A stretch of 64,000 bases of DNA from Oscillatoriales cyanobacterium. GTDB lineage: Bacteria > Cyanobacteriota > Cyanobacteriia > Cyanobacteriales > Microcoleaceae. The stretch covers positions 1-64,000 of the forward strand of contig RDXX01000040.1 in assembly GCA_004292955.1 (NCBI GenBank), given 5' to 3'. Shown here one piece after another: positions 8,348 through 17,770 of the stretch; the first letter of the stretch is position 1; every line of letters begins with the position of its first letter. Below the pieces are notes generated by a model that made no database searches, had not been told where the DNA came from, and saw only the letters and a list, made by a program, of their open reading frames with translations. A program made the translations under genes and the position numbers.

Positions 8348-9076
8348 ATGAAAATTGTACTCGAAAATATTCACAAATCCTACGGAAAACGCAATGTAGT
8401 CAGTCGCGTCAACCTTTCAGTAGCCCAAGGAGAAATCGTCGGACTCCTCGGCCCCAACGGTGCAGGCAAAACCACAACATTTTACATAGCTACCGGATTA
8501 GAAAAACCCAATCAAGGAACTGTTTGGCTCAACGATTTAGACATCACTAAATTGCCGATGCACAAACGAGCGGAGTTGGGAATAGGCTATCTCGCTCAAG
8601 AAGCCAGCATTTTTCGCAACATGAGCGTCCGCGACAACATTTTGTTAGTTTTAGAACAAACTCAAGTGCCACGCTGGGAATGGAAGCAGCGAGTCGATTT
8701 CCTGTTGCAAGAATTTCGCTTAGAAAAAATAGCATCCAGTTTGGGAATTCAAATCTCCGGGGGAGAAAGACGGCGGACTGAGCTAGCAAGAGCCTTAGCT
8801 GCTGGGCGAGACGGGCCGATGTTTCTATTTTTAGACGAACCGTTTGCAGGCGTCGATCCGATCGCAGTTGACGAAATTCAGACGATAATTGCCAAACTGC
8901 GCGATCGTAAAATCGGCATCCTGATCACCGATCACAACGTCCGAGAAACTCTCGAAATTACCGATCGAGCCTACATCATGCGAGACGGCCAAATTTTAGC
9001 CTCCGGGGCTGAAGAAGAACTCTACAGCAACCCTTTAGTGCGGCAGTATTACTTAGGCGACAACTTCGTGCGATAG
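8348..9076 (+). CDS. lptB: LPS export ABC transporter ATP-binding protein
   Basis: 242 residues from ATG 8348. The upstream ATG at 8309 lies in heptamer repeat and is rejected. Walker A GPNGAGKTT, a Q-loop in YLAQEASIF, the LptB-type signature ISGGERRR, Walker B FLFLDEPFAGVDP and the switch His in ITDHNVRETL are all present. LptB powers extraction of LPS from the inner membrane together with LptF/G, the next gene. The gene is separated from lptA by repeat elements, so co-transcription is uncertain. Confidence 0.95.
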   Translation: MKIVLENIHKSYGKRNVVSRVNLSVAQGEIVGLLGPNGAGKTTTFYIATGLEKPNQGTVWLNDLDITKLPMHKRAELGIGYLAQEASIFRNMSVRDNILLVLEQTQVPRWEWKQRVDFLLQEFRLEKIASSLGIQISGGERRRTELARALAAGRDGPMFLFLDEPFAGVDPIAVDEIQTIIAKLRDRKIGILITDHNVRETLEITDRAYIMRDGQILASGAEEELYSNPLVRQYYLGDNFVR

Positions 9077-9105
9077 TCTTTGATAGCAACCACGAACCGA
9101 GTAGC

Positions 9106-9157
9106 GGCGGGTTCGCCTACATATAAATATCCCAGCCCAGATATCTATAAACCCGCC
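9106..9157. repeat. Inverted repeat GGCGGGTT / AACCCGCC
   Basis: Eight-base perfect arms around an AT-rich loop in the lptB-lptF/G spacer. It could be a folded intercistronic element; there is no T-run. Confidence 0.45.
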
Positions 9158-9243
9158 CTCCCCACTATAAAAACACAAGACTGAATTTTAGAATTGAGAA
9201 GGTAAATTTTAACTTGAGGAGCGATCGGCAAAAACGCCAAAGT

Positions 9244-10410
9244 ATGAAAATAGCAATGTCCAAATCCTTCAATCCCCTCAACTGGCTGCCGAGAATTTCA
9301 GTAATGGACTGGTACATTACCAAAGAACTAATCGGCCCATTTCTGTTTGGCGTCGGACTATTTACATCAGTCGCCGTCACCGTGGGAGCCTTATTTGAAT
9401 TAGTCCGCAGAGTAGCAGAATCAGGCCTCCCCTACGGCGCCGCCCTGGAAATTTTTCTGCTGCAAATTCCGTACTTTGTAGTATTAGCTTTCCCCATGTC
9501 AATGCTGCTAGCAACCTTAATGAGCTACAGCCGACTCTCCAGCGACAGCGAACTCATCGCCCTCCGCAGTTGCGGAGTTAGCGTTTACCGATTGATAATG
9601 CCCGCAGTCATTATGAGTTTAATCGTTGCCGGCTTCACCTTTGCTTTGCAAGAATTAGTTGTACCCGCCGCCAGTTACAGAGCCACTTTAACTTTAGACA
9701 GAGCCCTGAAGCGAGAAAAACCGACGTTTCAAGATCGAAATATTATCTACACAGAATTTCGCAAACCCGAAAAAGGTGGCGAAGAAATCCTGTCCCGCTT
9801 TTTTTATGCAGAACAGTTTGACGGCCAGCAAATGAAAGGTTTAACAATTATCGATCGCTCCGCCCCAGGCCTCAATCAAATTGTTTCTTCAGAATCAGCG
9901 ACTTGGAATCCCTCAGAAAACACCTGGGATTTTTTCAACGGCACCGCTTATATAGTAGCTCCAGACGGCTCTTACCGTAATATAGTTAGGTTTCAACACC
10001 AGCAATTGCAACTCCCCCGCACGCCCTTAGATTTAGCTGCGAGAGTGCGAGATTTCAAGGAAATGAATATTGCTCAAGCTTTAGAGCGTTTGGAAATCAT
10101 TAAAAACAGCGGCGATGCACCGCAAATTCGCAAACTCCGGGTGCGAATTCAAGAAAAATATGCTTTTCCCTTCGTGTGCTTGGTATTTGGTTTAGTGGGA
10201 GCCGCTTTGGGAACTCAACCGCGGCGATCGGGGAAAGGAACAAGTTTTGGTATTAGCGTAGTGGTGATTTTTACTTACTATGTATTTTCTTTCGTCACCA
10301 GTTCGATGGGCGTGAAAGCTGTTTTAACACCGATTCTATCGGCTTGGTTGCCGATCGCATTTGGCTTGGGAATCGGCGGATTGTTGTTGGGAAGAGCCGC
10401 CTCTAGGTAA
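9244..10410 (+). CDS. LptF/LptG family permease
   Basis: 388 residues from ATG 9244 (9259 is an alternative). The YjgP/YjgQ architecture is visible: an N-terminal helix with MDWYITKELIGPFLFG, two further membrane helices to about residue 115, a periplasmic beta-rich domain (about 130-285), and three C-terminal helices with FVCLVFGLVGAALGTQPRR. It forms the membrane channel of the LPS exporter with LptB. Cyanobacteria often encode a single LptF/G-like protein, so F versus G is not decided. Confidence 0.93.
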   Translation: MKIAMSKSFNPLNWLPRISVMDWYITKELIGPFLFGVGLFTSVAVTVGALFELVRRVAESGLPYGAALEIFLLQIPYFVVLAFPMSMLLATLMSYSRLSSDSELIALRSCGVSVYRLIMPAVIMSLIVAGFTFALQELVVPAASYRATLTLDRALKREKPTFQDRNIIYTEFRKPEKGGEEILSRFFYAEQFDGQQMKGLTIIDRSAPGLNQIVSSESATWNPSENTWDFFNGTAYIVAPDGSYRNIVRFQHQQLQLPRTPLDLAARVRDFKEMNIAQALERLEIIKNSGDAPQIRKLRVRIQEKYAFPFVCLVFGLVGAALGTQPRRSGKGTSFGISVVVIFTYYVFSFVTSSMGVKAVLTPILSAWLPIAFGLGIGGLLLGRAASR

Positions 10411-10454
10411 GTTTTACCAATCAAATTGGGAATTGAGAATTGGAAAAATTAACA

Positions 10455-10522
10455 GTCGTAGGGTGCGTCGCTCAAGAAAAATCTCTAACTCAATATCGAC
10501 AATCTCATGGCGACGCACCTTA
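10455..10522. repeat. Hairpin element, GTAGGGTGCGTCG family, copy 1
   Basis: The ends are GTCGTAGGGTGCGTCG and GCGACGCACCTTA, with a shared inner GACAATCTCA. A second copy in reverse orientation is at 45675-45742. Confidence 0.7.
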
Positions 10523-10580
10523 TACCATTTCTCCAAATCTTTACTACAAAAAAGTGTTAGGTTTGTTTCTTCCATCCGTG

Positions 10581-10816
10581 TTTTTCAGGTGCGGATATGT
10601 AAAAATGTCTGTCAAATTCCGGCATTGTCAAGGGCGACACACCCTACAATTCAACCGGGTTTTTCAGGTGCGGATCTGTAAAAATGTCTGTCAAATTCCG
10701 GCATTGTCAAGGGCGACACACCCTACAATTCAACCGGGTTTTTCAGGTGCGGATATGTGAAATTGTCTGTCAACTTCAGGGATTCTCAAGGGCGACACAC
10801 CCTACAATTCAACTTC
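10581..10816 (+). repeat. Three tandem copies of a 79-bp repeat
   Basis: TTTTTCAGGTGCGGAT begins each unit at 10581, 10660 and 10739, and GGGCGACACACCCTACAATT closes it. Units 1 and 2 are nearly identical and unit 3 has diverged. The embedded GGGCGACACACCCTAC is related to the GGTGCGTCG repeat family. Open frames through it are repeat translations, not genes. Confidence 0.85.
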
Positions 10817-10823
10817 TTCCTTC

Positions 10824-10921
10824 GGGAGCATCTCATTTTTGCAAAAAACATTTTTTTACAGTGCGAGCTCGTATAGCTCGCGAGCGGGGACAGCACTACA
10901 GATGCAAAACTGAGATGCTCC
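10824..10921. repeat. MITE-like hairpin element, GGAGCATCTCA family, copy B
   Basis: Terminal arms GGGAGCATCTCATTTTTGCA and TGCAAAACTGAGATGCTCC enclose an imperfect stem with AGCTCG and GAGCGGGGACAGCACT. The left half matches the right half of copy A in reverse complement. Confidence 0.8.
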
Positions 10922-10993
10922 GCTTCCTTCTTCCTTCTTCCTTCTTCCTTCTTCCTTCTTCCTTCTTCCTTCTTCCTTCTTCCTTCTTCCTTC
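10921..10993. repeat. Heptamer array (TTCTTCC)n
   Basis: About ten perfect units of period 7, ending at the stop codon of the next minus-strand gene. Confidence 0.9.
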
Positions 10994-10995
10994 AT

Positions 10996-12336
10996 TTAAG
11001 GATTAGCAAAAGTATTAATTTCGCCGCCACCAATATAGCGTCCCGGAGTCAAAGAGCGAGGTGTAGAAAAAGGTTGCGGTTGAATTGGCTGCCCGCCCTG
11101 ATTGGTGTTTTGAGGAACTGCTCCAAAGTTAGGCTGGCTTGGCAAATTAATCTGACTTGGTTGAGGTTGTTGAAATTGAGAATTCGCTGAATTGGGAGAG
11201 AATTGAGGATTAATGATCTTGTTTACTCCCGTGCTAGGGGATTGCCCGAAATTCGGAATTAGCGGTATTGGTGAAGGTGTGGCGACAGGAAGCGCCACAG
11301 GTTGAACTTCCGGTATCAAGCCCGAGTCGGATAAATTAGTTTGATAGGGATTTTTGGGCAAAGCCACCGTTGGAACCTGTGGAGTAATTGTGGGGATGAC
11401 TGATGCTTTGGAATTTAACCCGGTAAATGATTCAGGAAGTGTAGCTGCCGGGTTTAAAAATTGTTGAGAGTCGCTAATAATTGTATTAGTAGAAGCCGGA
11501 AGTGGGGAGATTGTCGCAGGAACATTCCCAGGATTTGCTTTTCCTTGAGCTGTAGCGACCGTTGGCAACAAATTTGCCGGATTTGTCCCAGATCCAAGGG
11601 AAGCCGGTCGATCGAGCAATTTAGGGGTGTTTGCACTTTTCACGGCCGCCGCCGTTGCTGAAGTGTCAGCAGCGACGTATTTTTTCATGGCTGCTTGCAG
11701 CGGACTCAAAGGCACAGGATTGTCGTTTTGTTTGCTGGAATTACCGCTACCTGATGCTTCCGGTGCACCCGCAGACTCAGGCTCGATCGCTCTTATGCCG
11801 GAAATGGTCGTCCCACTGCCAGATAAACTCAAATCAGATGTCGGGTTTGAACTTGGTAAGCTGGAATTTTGCGGGTTATTGTTGACTGTCCCAATCGCAG
11901 GATTTTGTAAATTTGACAGCGACACAAATGTGTTGATTGCCGCCGACTTTGGCTCTGAAGAGGGCTTAGGCTTTTCTAAGCCGCGAGTGCGAATTTCGTC
12001 GAATAAACCTTTGCCTTTGACTGCTGATGAATTGAACAAGTTCAGTTCAGAATTGGAGCGATTGAACTGATTGACTAGCACCGGCAAGCTGTCGATTTCA
12101 GCAGCAATGGCACTATCTTCAGCAGACAGTCCGGGAATCGCATCTGGATTGTTTGAGTTTGCTGCTTCTTCTTCGCCATCTATGCTCAACCTTTCTGGAT
12201 GTACGGAGACTTCCCAGATAAATAACCCCCCCGCACACAGCACGGCTAGCGGAGCCCAAACCGACGGTTGCGTCCAGTGGCGGAAACGCGCTATTAGATA
12301 GCGGACAGATGTAGGAAATTTCTTAAAATTTGACAT
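10996..12336 (-). CDS. Proline/serine-rich membrane-anchored protein of unknown function
   Basis: 446 residues from the ATG at 12336, chosen because GGAAG lies 7 bases upstream; a further ATG at 12381 lacks such a site. A short basic N-terminus precedes one membrane helix (about 27-45, WAPLAVLCAGGLFIWEV). The rest is low-complexity, rich in Pro, Ser, Asn and Gln, and ends with a small hydrophobic segment. The arrangement suggests an inner-membrane anchor with a long periplasmic linker. No family recognised. Confidence 0.7.
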   Translation of the reverse strand: MSNFKKFPTSVRYLIARFRHWTQPSVWAPLAVLCAGGLFIWEVSVHPERLSIDGEEEAANSNNPDAIPGLSAEDSAIAAEIDSLPVLVNQFNRSNSELNLFNSSAVKGKGLFDEIRTRGLEKPKPSSEPKSAAINTFVSLSNLQNPAIGTVNNNPQNSSLPSSNPTSDLSLSGSGTTISGIRAIEPESAGAPEASGSGNSSKQNDNPVPLSPLQAAMKKYVAADTSATAAAVKSANTPKLLDRPASLGSGTNPANLLPTVATAQGKANPGNVPATISPLPASTNTIISDSQQFLNPAATLPESFTGLNSKASVIPTITPQVPTVALPKNPYQTNLSDSGLIPEVQPVALPVATPSPIPLIPNFGQSPSTGVNKIINPQFSPNSANSQFQQPQPSQINLPSQPNFGAVPQNTNQGGQPIQPQPFSTPRSLTPGRYIGGGEINTFANP

Positions 12337-12765
12337 AGTTTTGCTTCCATCCGAGCCTCGGGACCTAAAACTATTTTCCATAGTCTACCATATCAATCTT
12401 GATGATTTTTGCTGTCCCCAGGTAAGTGCGATCGCGATTTTGATTGCAAGTTGCGAAAAACATAATAGCAGAAGCAAGAACTATGAAGGAAGTTCCATTA
12501 CATATATCTTGTGAAAAGTGCAATTAAGAACGTCCTAACTCTCGGAAACTGTTGCTACAGATGTATGCCACAGGTGAAGCTCGATTGAGTACCGACCGAA
12601 ATAAGTTTTGCCCAGCAAAATAAAGCGGAAATAATGATAAAATCAGAGTTGACGCGGTGTAGAGCCTTCCAAGCGTGTCAGCCGATCGACCTCAAAGCAA
12701 AATGTCAAGGCCGAATTTGAGTAATTGCCCAGCTCCAGACGAAGAGAAAAGTTGAGAGGAAATTA
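12337..12765. other. Divergent intergenic region upstream of pgl
   Basis: About 430 bases with no convincing gene. An AATGATAAAAT box near 12637 is followed by AGTTGACGCGG; nothing fits a consensus promoter with normal spacing. Confidence 0.4.
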
Positions 12766-13485
12766 ATGAAAAAAGTAGTAGAAGTATTAGCAAATCGGGA
12801 AGAACTCATAGAGCGATCGCTCGCGGTTGTCCTGTCCAAAATCCCAGCAGCGATCGCAGAACGTGGAGTTTGCACGATCGCCTTGGCGGGTGGCAGCACA
12901 CCAGAACCGCTCTACAGAGCGATCGCCACCCAAGACCTGCCTTGGGACAAAATTCACGTTTTCTGGGGTGACGAACGCTACGTTGCGCCAGATCACCCGG
13001 ACAGCAATCAAAAAATGGCGCGCCTCGCTTGGCTCGATCGAGTAAACATCCCCGCCAGCAACATCCACCCCATGCCCACAGGCGCGGCTGACCCCGCAGC
13101 CGACGCCTCGACGCACCAAACCGAATTGCAGCAATTCTTCAAAATATCCGACGGCGAGTTTCCCGCTTTCGACATCATCCTATTGGGCATAGGAGACGAC
13201 GCCCACACAGCCTCTCTATTCCCCGGCACACCAGCCTTACAAGTCCGTGACTCCCTAATAACCGTCGGCAACAAAGACGGTCAACCCCGCATCACCTTTA
13301 CATTCCCCTTAATCAACCGCGCCCGGTGCGTCATCTTCATGGTGGCAGGAGCCAGCAAACAACCCGCCCTCAGTCAAATTTTTGCCCCCGCAGCCGACTC
13401 CACGATCTATCCAGCCAGACTCGTTCAACCAGAGGGCGAACTTTGGTGGCTGCTCGATGCCGCGGCAGGCGTTGCAGTAAAATAG
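12766..13485 (+). CDS. pgl: 6-phosphogluconolactonase
   Basis: 239 residues, full length for the DevB/SOL family. It hydrolyses 6-phosphogluconolactone in the oxidative pentose phosphate pathway. Diagnostic motifs are LAGGSTPEPLY (about 42-52), VFWGDERYVAPDHPDSN (about 66-82) and LLGIGDDAHTASLFPG (about 141-156), the last with the catalytic His. GAGAGGAAATTA before the ATG gives a ribosome-binding site. Other pathway genes (zwf, opcA) are not in the window. Confidence 0.95.
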   Translation: MKKVVEVLANREELIERSLAVVLSKIPAAIAERGVCTIALAGGSTPEPLYRAIATQDLPWDKIHVFWGDERYVAPDHPDSNQKMARLAWLDRVNIPASNIHPMPTGAADPAADASTHQTELQQFFKISDGEFPAFDIILLGIGDDAHTASLFPGTPALQVRDSLITVGNKDGQPRITFTFPLINRARCVIFMVAGASKQPALSQIFAPAADSTIYPARLVQPEGELWWLLDAAAGVAVK

Positions 13486-13689
13486 CTGAGAGAGCCTCCA
13501 GTCTCAGCACTGTTAGCAGTATCACTAACTCAATCTTTTCCTTCGTTCCGAATGTCACGGCACGAACTCAGTTGCTAGTATTAGCGAAGCAATATAAGAA
13601 TTGTGGCGGTTAAAGTTAAAATTTGACCATATACACAACTATTTTTACGAGGCTGATTGGAAAATCTGGCCGATAGCAAGGAGAAATCG

Positions 13690-14484
13690 ATGATTGTCTG
13701 TCCCAATTGCAATCACCAGAACCCCGACGGGGCCAGCCAGTGCGAGTCTTGTTACACGCCTTTACCCGTTACCGCCAGTTGCTCAAACTGCGGTGCAGCG
13801 GTTCAGACAGATGCAGCATTTTGCGGTCAGTGTGGCTTTAATTTGCGTCCTGGTTCCTACGTTCCAGAAGTTGAGGCGACAGTACCGTCCGTCTCGCCTG
13901 TGGGCCCCACAGTGGTATCGCCACTGGTGCCGGACTTAGGATCAACCGAACCGCCGACGATCGCAATGGAACCTCTAGTTACCCCACATCAGGGGCCGAA
14001 CTTGGAAAAAACTCCCGCCAGCATTCCGACGATTCCAGATCCCTCGCCGTCGCTCTCGGTTCCTGTTACAACAGAATCGGTGACAACAGCACCAAATACC
14101 TCTCCCCCGGTTCCCGACCCACAGCCAGCGGGTGTGGCTAAAACTCAACTGCAACAGCAGTCGGCGCGACTGATACACGTTCAGACAAATACGCCGATGG
14201 AATTGCCTCACAATCTCGCTGTGATTCACATTGGCAAGCCAAATGACTTGGTGCCGCCAGATATTGATGTTTCGGGATTTGCTAATTCTGAGATAGTTTC
14301 TCGGGTACACGCAAATCTCCGGGTGGAGGGAGATGCTTGCTACCTAGAAGATGTAGGCAGTTCTAACGGCACTTACGTCAACAATACTCCCCTGCCCAAG
14401 GGAAACCGACATCGGTTGCGACCGGGAGACCGCATCTCTCTGGGAAAAGGAGACCTGGTTACGTTTCTATTTCAAATCTCTTAG
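13690..14484 (+). CDS. Double zinc-ribbon and FHA-domain protein
   Basis: 264 residues from ATG 13690, which has AAGGAG just upstream; the frame runs back to a TTG at 13657. The N-terminus has two CxxC...CxxC zinc ribbons (Cys 4, 7, 18, 21 and 31, 34, 45, 48), then a Pro/Thr-rich linker (about 55-165) and a C-terminal FHA domain (about 175-262) with the phosphothreonine-binding signature SRVHANL, GSSNGTYVN. FHA domains read Ser/Thr phosphorylation. First of a cluster of three FHA genes. Confidence 0.9.
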   Translation: MIVCPNCNHQNPDGASQCESCYTPLPVTASCSNCGAAVQTDAAFCGQCGFNLRPGSYVPEVEATVPSVSPVGPTVVSPLVPDLGSTEPPTIAMEPLVTPHQGPNLEKTPASIPTIPDPSPSLSVPVTTESVTTAPNTSPPVPDPQPAGVAKTQLQQQSARLIHVQTNTPMELPHNLAVIHIGKPNDLVPPDIDVSGFANSEIVSRVHANLRVEGDACYLEDVGSSNGTYVNNTPLPKGNRHRLRPGDRISLGKGDLVTFLFQIS

Positions 14485-14566
14485 ATCGAGTTTGGATTGG
14501 GCGATCGAAAGTCTAAAATCTAAAATCGCATCTTGAGGCGCTCTACCAAAACTCAATGCTGCCAAT

Positions 14567-15076
14567 GTGATTAAGCTGACCTTGCTACATCCACTCCAGT
14601 CTATTCCCGTCCGCAGTTGGATCTTTGAAGACGAAGAGGTCGTCCGGATCGGGCGATCGACTGAAAACCACGTCGTTCTTTTTAGCGCTGTGGTTTCTCG
14701 TCGCCACATCGAATTGCGACGCAGCGGCATTAATTGGGAACTGATCAATTTAGGTACCAACGGTACTTACCTCGATGGTAAGCCGATCGCTAAGGTTCCC
14801 GTTGTGGACGGTCTGATCGTTCACTTGGCTCGCTCGGGCCCGAAAATTCAAATCAACGTCGGTGGGAATCAGTCCTCAGCCCAGTTAGCACAAACTAGCG
14901 TCAAGTCAAGGGATGCTAAGGCAATTCACGCTCCCTCCGGGGGCGCACTGCTTAGCACGATTCCTATTCCCAGCCAAAAAGAAATTGGCACTTCCAGGGA
15001 AGAAGACGAGTTAACTGAGGCAGAAAATACTCCCCATTATTCGGAAGAAAAAGAAGAAGAAGAAGAAGAATATTAA
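14567..15076 (+). CDS. FHA-domain protein with acidic tail
   Basis: 169 residues, GTG start at 14567 (the only ATG nearby is followed immediately by a stop). The FHA core spans about residues 1-95 with VRIGRS, SRRHIEL and NLGTNGTYLDG. The C-terminus ends in a run of Glu. A paralogue with the same opening (LTLLHPxQSxPV) lies at 16569. Probably a phosphothreonine adaptor; partner kinase unknown. Confidence 0.88.
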   Translation: MIKLTLLHPLQSIPVRSWIFEDEEVVRIGRSTENHVVLFSAVVSRRHIELRRSGINWELINLGTNGTYLDGKPIAKVPVVDGLIVHLARSGPKIQINVGGNQSSAQLAQTSVKSRDAKAIHAPSGGALLSTIPIPSQKEIGTSREEDELTEAENTPHYSEEKEEEEEEY

Positions 15077-15133
15077 ATCGACATCTTTGGACGATCGACA
15101 TTTTTCTTGCAGGCGGCACTCAGGAGTTTATTT

Positions 15134-15868
15134 ATGAGTACATCACAACAGATTGTTAAGCGCAGCGAACTGATCAACCGCCGCACGATCGACCGCCGCA
15201 CGGCGGAAGAGGTCGGCAGGGTAGATCGGCTTTGGCTCGATCCTCACTCCCAGCGGGCGATCGGCTTTACTTGCAAGTCGGGACTTTTGGGCAACAAAAA
15301 ACGCTGGTTCGCTTGGGCGCAAGTTGATACGGTGGGCGAAAATGTTTTGGTGACGATTAACCCGGAACTTCCGGAATTGCATCAGCCGGAACAAGCTGTT
15401 TGTCCGATCGGCCTTGAGGTACTTACGGACGCAGGAAATAAGGCAGGTACGGTGGTTGACTACCTATTTGATGTCCGGACTGGTTCTGTTAGGGATTACC
15501 TGTTTAAATCTAGCGGCTGGCGCGGCGTTTTAGACGGGATTTACTTGTTGCCGGTGCAGGCGATTTCGACGATCGGCAGCAAGCGGGCGATCGTCTCTGA
15601 GGCTGCTGTATCCGAACCCGTGCAGTACGCGGAGGGACTGCACCATAAAGTCGGCATGGTAGCCGAGTTTTTACAGGAAGATCTTGACAGAACTCTTAAA
15701 AATGTGGCTGGCGTGAAGCGGAACGCTCAAAATCTGGCGGAAAAACTTCAAGATAAAGCTATAGAAGTCAGGGATGTAGCTCAAGAAAAAGTCGCAGAGT
15801 TGAAGCGCCAAAGGGATGAATCTGTACCGCCCGATCCGGTGGAACCGCCAGAGTCGGATTTGCCCTGA
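15134..15868 (+). CDS. PRC-barrel domain protein
   Basis: 244 residues from ATG 15134 with GGAG eleven bases upstream. Two PRC-barrel-like repeats are visible (about 5-75 and 85-155; LINRRTIDRRTAEEVGRVD, then GLEVLTDAGNKAGTVVDYL). A helical, charged C-terminal tail (about 180-225) is likely coiled-coil, and the end is Pro-rich. Related PRC-barrel proteins are common in cyanobacteria. Flanked by FHA paralogues. Confidence 0.85.
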   Translation: MSTSQQIVKRSELINRRTIDRRTAEEVGRVDRLWLDPHSQRAIGFTCKSGLLGNKKRWFAWAQVDTVGENVLVTINPELPELHQPEQAVCPIGLEVLTDAGNKAGTVVDYLFDVRTGSVRDYLFKSSGWRGVLDGIYLLPVQAISTIGSKRAIVSEAAVSEPVQYAEGLHHKVGMVAEFLQEDLDRTLKNVAGVKRNAQNLAEKLQDKAIEVRDVAQEKVAELKRQRDESVPPDPVEPPESDLP

Positions 15869-15990
15869 AGTGCGGCTTTCCCGATCGAGAAAGTAGCTGC
15901 TTGCCGATCGCATTTTTGGGGTGGCCGGCACCCGAAAGGTCGATCGGTACAGAGTACGCGAAATAGAGGCTTTCTGGGCGAGGAATTCTA

Positions 15991-16596
15991 GTGCTCAAAG
16001 CATTGTATTTTAAAGGTATCGCATCAATACGAAAAATGTTAGCAACCCTAAAAGACCTATGCTGTTTGAGAGAACCAACTCCTATTTTATCTAGAACCCG
16101 CAGTCTTAATAATTGGTTAACTTCTGTAGGGGCAAACAGCAATTCGCCGATCGTCGCAGACTGTCGCCCGATCGACAACTCGAATCAGCGGTGCAACCAG
16201 CACTCGTCTGAGTTGAATTCTCCGATCGATCTGTGGGAAAATGGTCACTCCACCGATCGATCGGCCCAGATGGGCGATCGGCCGGGTAGCTCCATCCGAG
16301 ATTCAATCGATCGAGAACTTCGCACTGCTGTCAATCGCGGCCAAGTTCACCAGATTAATATCGTGTTTGGTGGCGATCGAGGACAGGCAAAGTTCGCACC
16401 TGGAGTCCAAGCCAACAATCAAAAGTTTGTTCAAATGCCTCAAGCAGTCAAAACTTCAACTTTTACGGCAAAGCGAGGGAGTAGCGGCGCACTGACAACG
16501 CCTTTAAGCATCAAATCTTTTGCGGTTTTATCGCAAAAATTGGTTCTTGAAGCATCCCCGTTTCAGTCATGCGGGGGAGTGTCAAAACATCAGTGA
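15991..16596 (+). CDS. Doubtful hypothetical ORF rich in CGATCG sites
   Basis: A 201-codon frame with a GTG start whose last 28 bases overlap the following FHA gene in another frame. It is dense in CGATCG hexamers, which read as Arg/Ser/Asp, and shows no domain. Length and lack of other features in the 700-bp gap argue for listing it. Composition argues that it may be non-coding. Confidence 0.25.
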   Translation: MLKALYFKGIASIRKMLATLKDLCCLREPTPILSRTRSLNNWLTSVGANSNSPIVADCRPIDNSNQRCNQHSSELNSPIDLWENGHSTDRSAQMGDRPGSSIRDSIDRELRTAVNRGQVHQINIVFGGDRGQAKFAPGVQANNQKFVQMPQAVKTSTFTAKRGSSGALTTPLSIKSFAVLSQKLVLEASPFQSCGGVSKHQ

Positions 16597-17048
16597 TTAC
16601 CTTAACTCTGCTACATCCTATTCAGTCTGTCCCAGTTCAAAGTTGGTGTTTTGAATCCGAATCTGTGGTTCGGATCGGTCGATCGAACGACAATGATGTA
16701 ATTATTTACAGCGCTGTAGTTTCCCGCCACCACGTAGAGCTGTGGAATCATTCTTATGGCTGGGAAATTATTAATTTTGGCGCTAACGGCACTTATGTAG
16801 ATGATAAGCCGATCGCTCAGGTATCGGTAGCGGACGGGATGACAATTCGCTTGGGCAATTCCGGACCAAAAATCCGAATCCGGGTGGGGGCGACGAATGT
16901 GCAACCGAGCCCAAAAACTCGACCACCACAGCGCGAACTCACCGACAAAAAGGCCGAAGTTTCACAAGACAAATCAACAGCTTGGTCTGGGCCTAGGAGA
17001 ATCATGGAAGACGATGATGGAGCGCTGACTCACATCGATTTTGAATGA
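16569..17048 (+). CDS. FHA-domain protein, paralogue of the gene at 14567
   Basis: 159 residues. The FHA core (about 8-100) has VRIGRSNDND, SRHHVEL and NFGANGTYVDD. The first 100 residues align throughout with the 14567 product, so the pair arose by duplication around the PRC-barrel gene. The acidic C-terminal tail is shorter. No kinase is linked. Confidence 0.88.
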   Translation: MRGSVKTSVITLTLLHPIQSVPVQSWCFESESVVRIGRSNDNDVIIYSAVVSRHHVELWNHSYGWEIINFGANGTYVDDKPIAQVSVADGMTIRLGNSGPKIRIRVGATNVQPSPKTRPPQRELTDKKAEVSQDKSTAWSGPRRIMEDDDGALTHIDFE

Positions 17049-17191
17049 CCCGCTGCTATCTATGGGAGCTAGCAAATTTCAACAAAATTCAGGCTGCATT
17101 GCATTCGATCGTCTGGTCAGTTAATATAGCTGAATTTTCAAGTTACCCATTTTCATACCCTGATTAAGCAACGTCATTCTCTAATACCCGC

Positions 17192-17770
17192 TCAACCTTC
17201 AACCGATAAGATTTGAGGGATATCGCTCGATATTACTTCTGTTTCGCTGCTTGCCCAGCGGCGGTAATCTAAGAGCAATTGATACATCAATCGCTGTTTG
17301 ACGCTTAGCAGTACACTCTTGAGCAAGCCGTTGCCCGTTGCTTCTAAAATTGGTTTGGGCGTCAGCCAAAACGGTGGCGGTAACTCGACTTGCACCTCTA
17401 AATCCGCTTTTCCCTTCAAGTACGCTACCCCACTATTTTGATGTACGTAAAGCTTTCCTTTAAGATTGAGAGCAAAGCGATCGTTTATATAATCCACACC
17501 AAGAATCGAGCAGGCGACTGACTCCAAATTGATTGCGCCCTCCGACTGCGCCCATACCCTCATGTCTACTGTGGGTTGAATGCTGAGCATCATAAATTGT
17601 AACGGTCGCATTTTCAGGCGGAAACAGTCATCGCTTAGTTGCTCTGTGCGAGTACGATCGACTAGGGCGTTCACCAATCGCCTCGGCTGGCGCAGATAAT
17701 GTTGAATGGGAACCCGTTCATCTGGTACGGCGATCTCAACGGATTGGGAAGCATTAAAACGGGTATACAT
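17192..17770 (-). CDS. DUF1997 family protein
   Basis: 192 residues. The order RFNASQSVEIAVP, then HYLRQPRRLVNAL, RPLQFMMLSIQPTVDMRVW and the C-terminal LELPPPFWLTPKPILEATGNG-like segment match DUF1997, a cyanobacterial and plastid family of unknown function with a lipid-binding-like fold. No membrane segment. The neighbour pheA is divergent. Confidence 0.8.
   Translation of the reverse strand: MYTRFNASQSVEIAVPDERVPIQHYLRQPRRLVNALVDRTRTEQLSDDCFRLKMRPLQFMMLSIQPTVDMRVWAQSEGAINLESVACSILGVDYINDRFALNLKGKLYVHQNSGVAYLKGKADLEVQVELPPPFWLTPKPILEATGNGLLKSVLLSVKQRLMYQLLLDYRRWASSETEVISSDIPQILSVEG

Noticed and set aside
10361-11190. Three overlapping plus-strand ORFs
   Set aside because: They are translations of the 79-bp tandem repeat, MITE copy B and the TTCTTCC array.
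11627-12301. Plus-strand ORFs opposite the proline-rich gene
   Set aside because: Shadow frames of a low-complexity gene with no ribosome-binding sites or domains.
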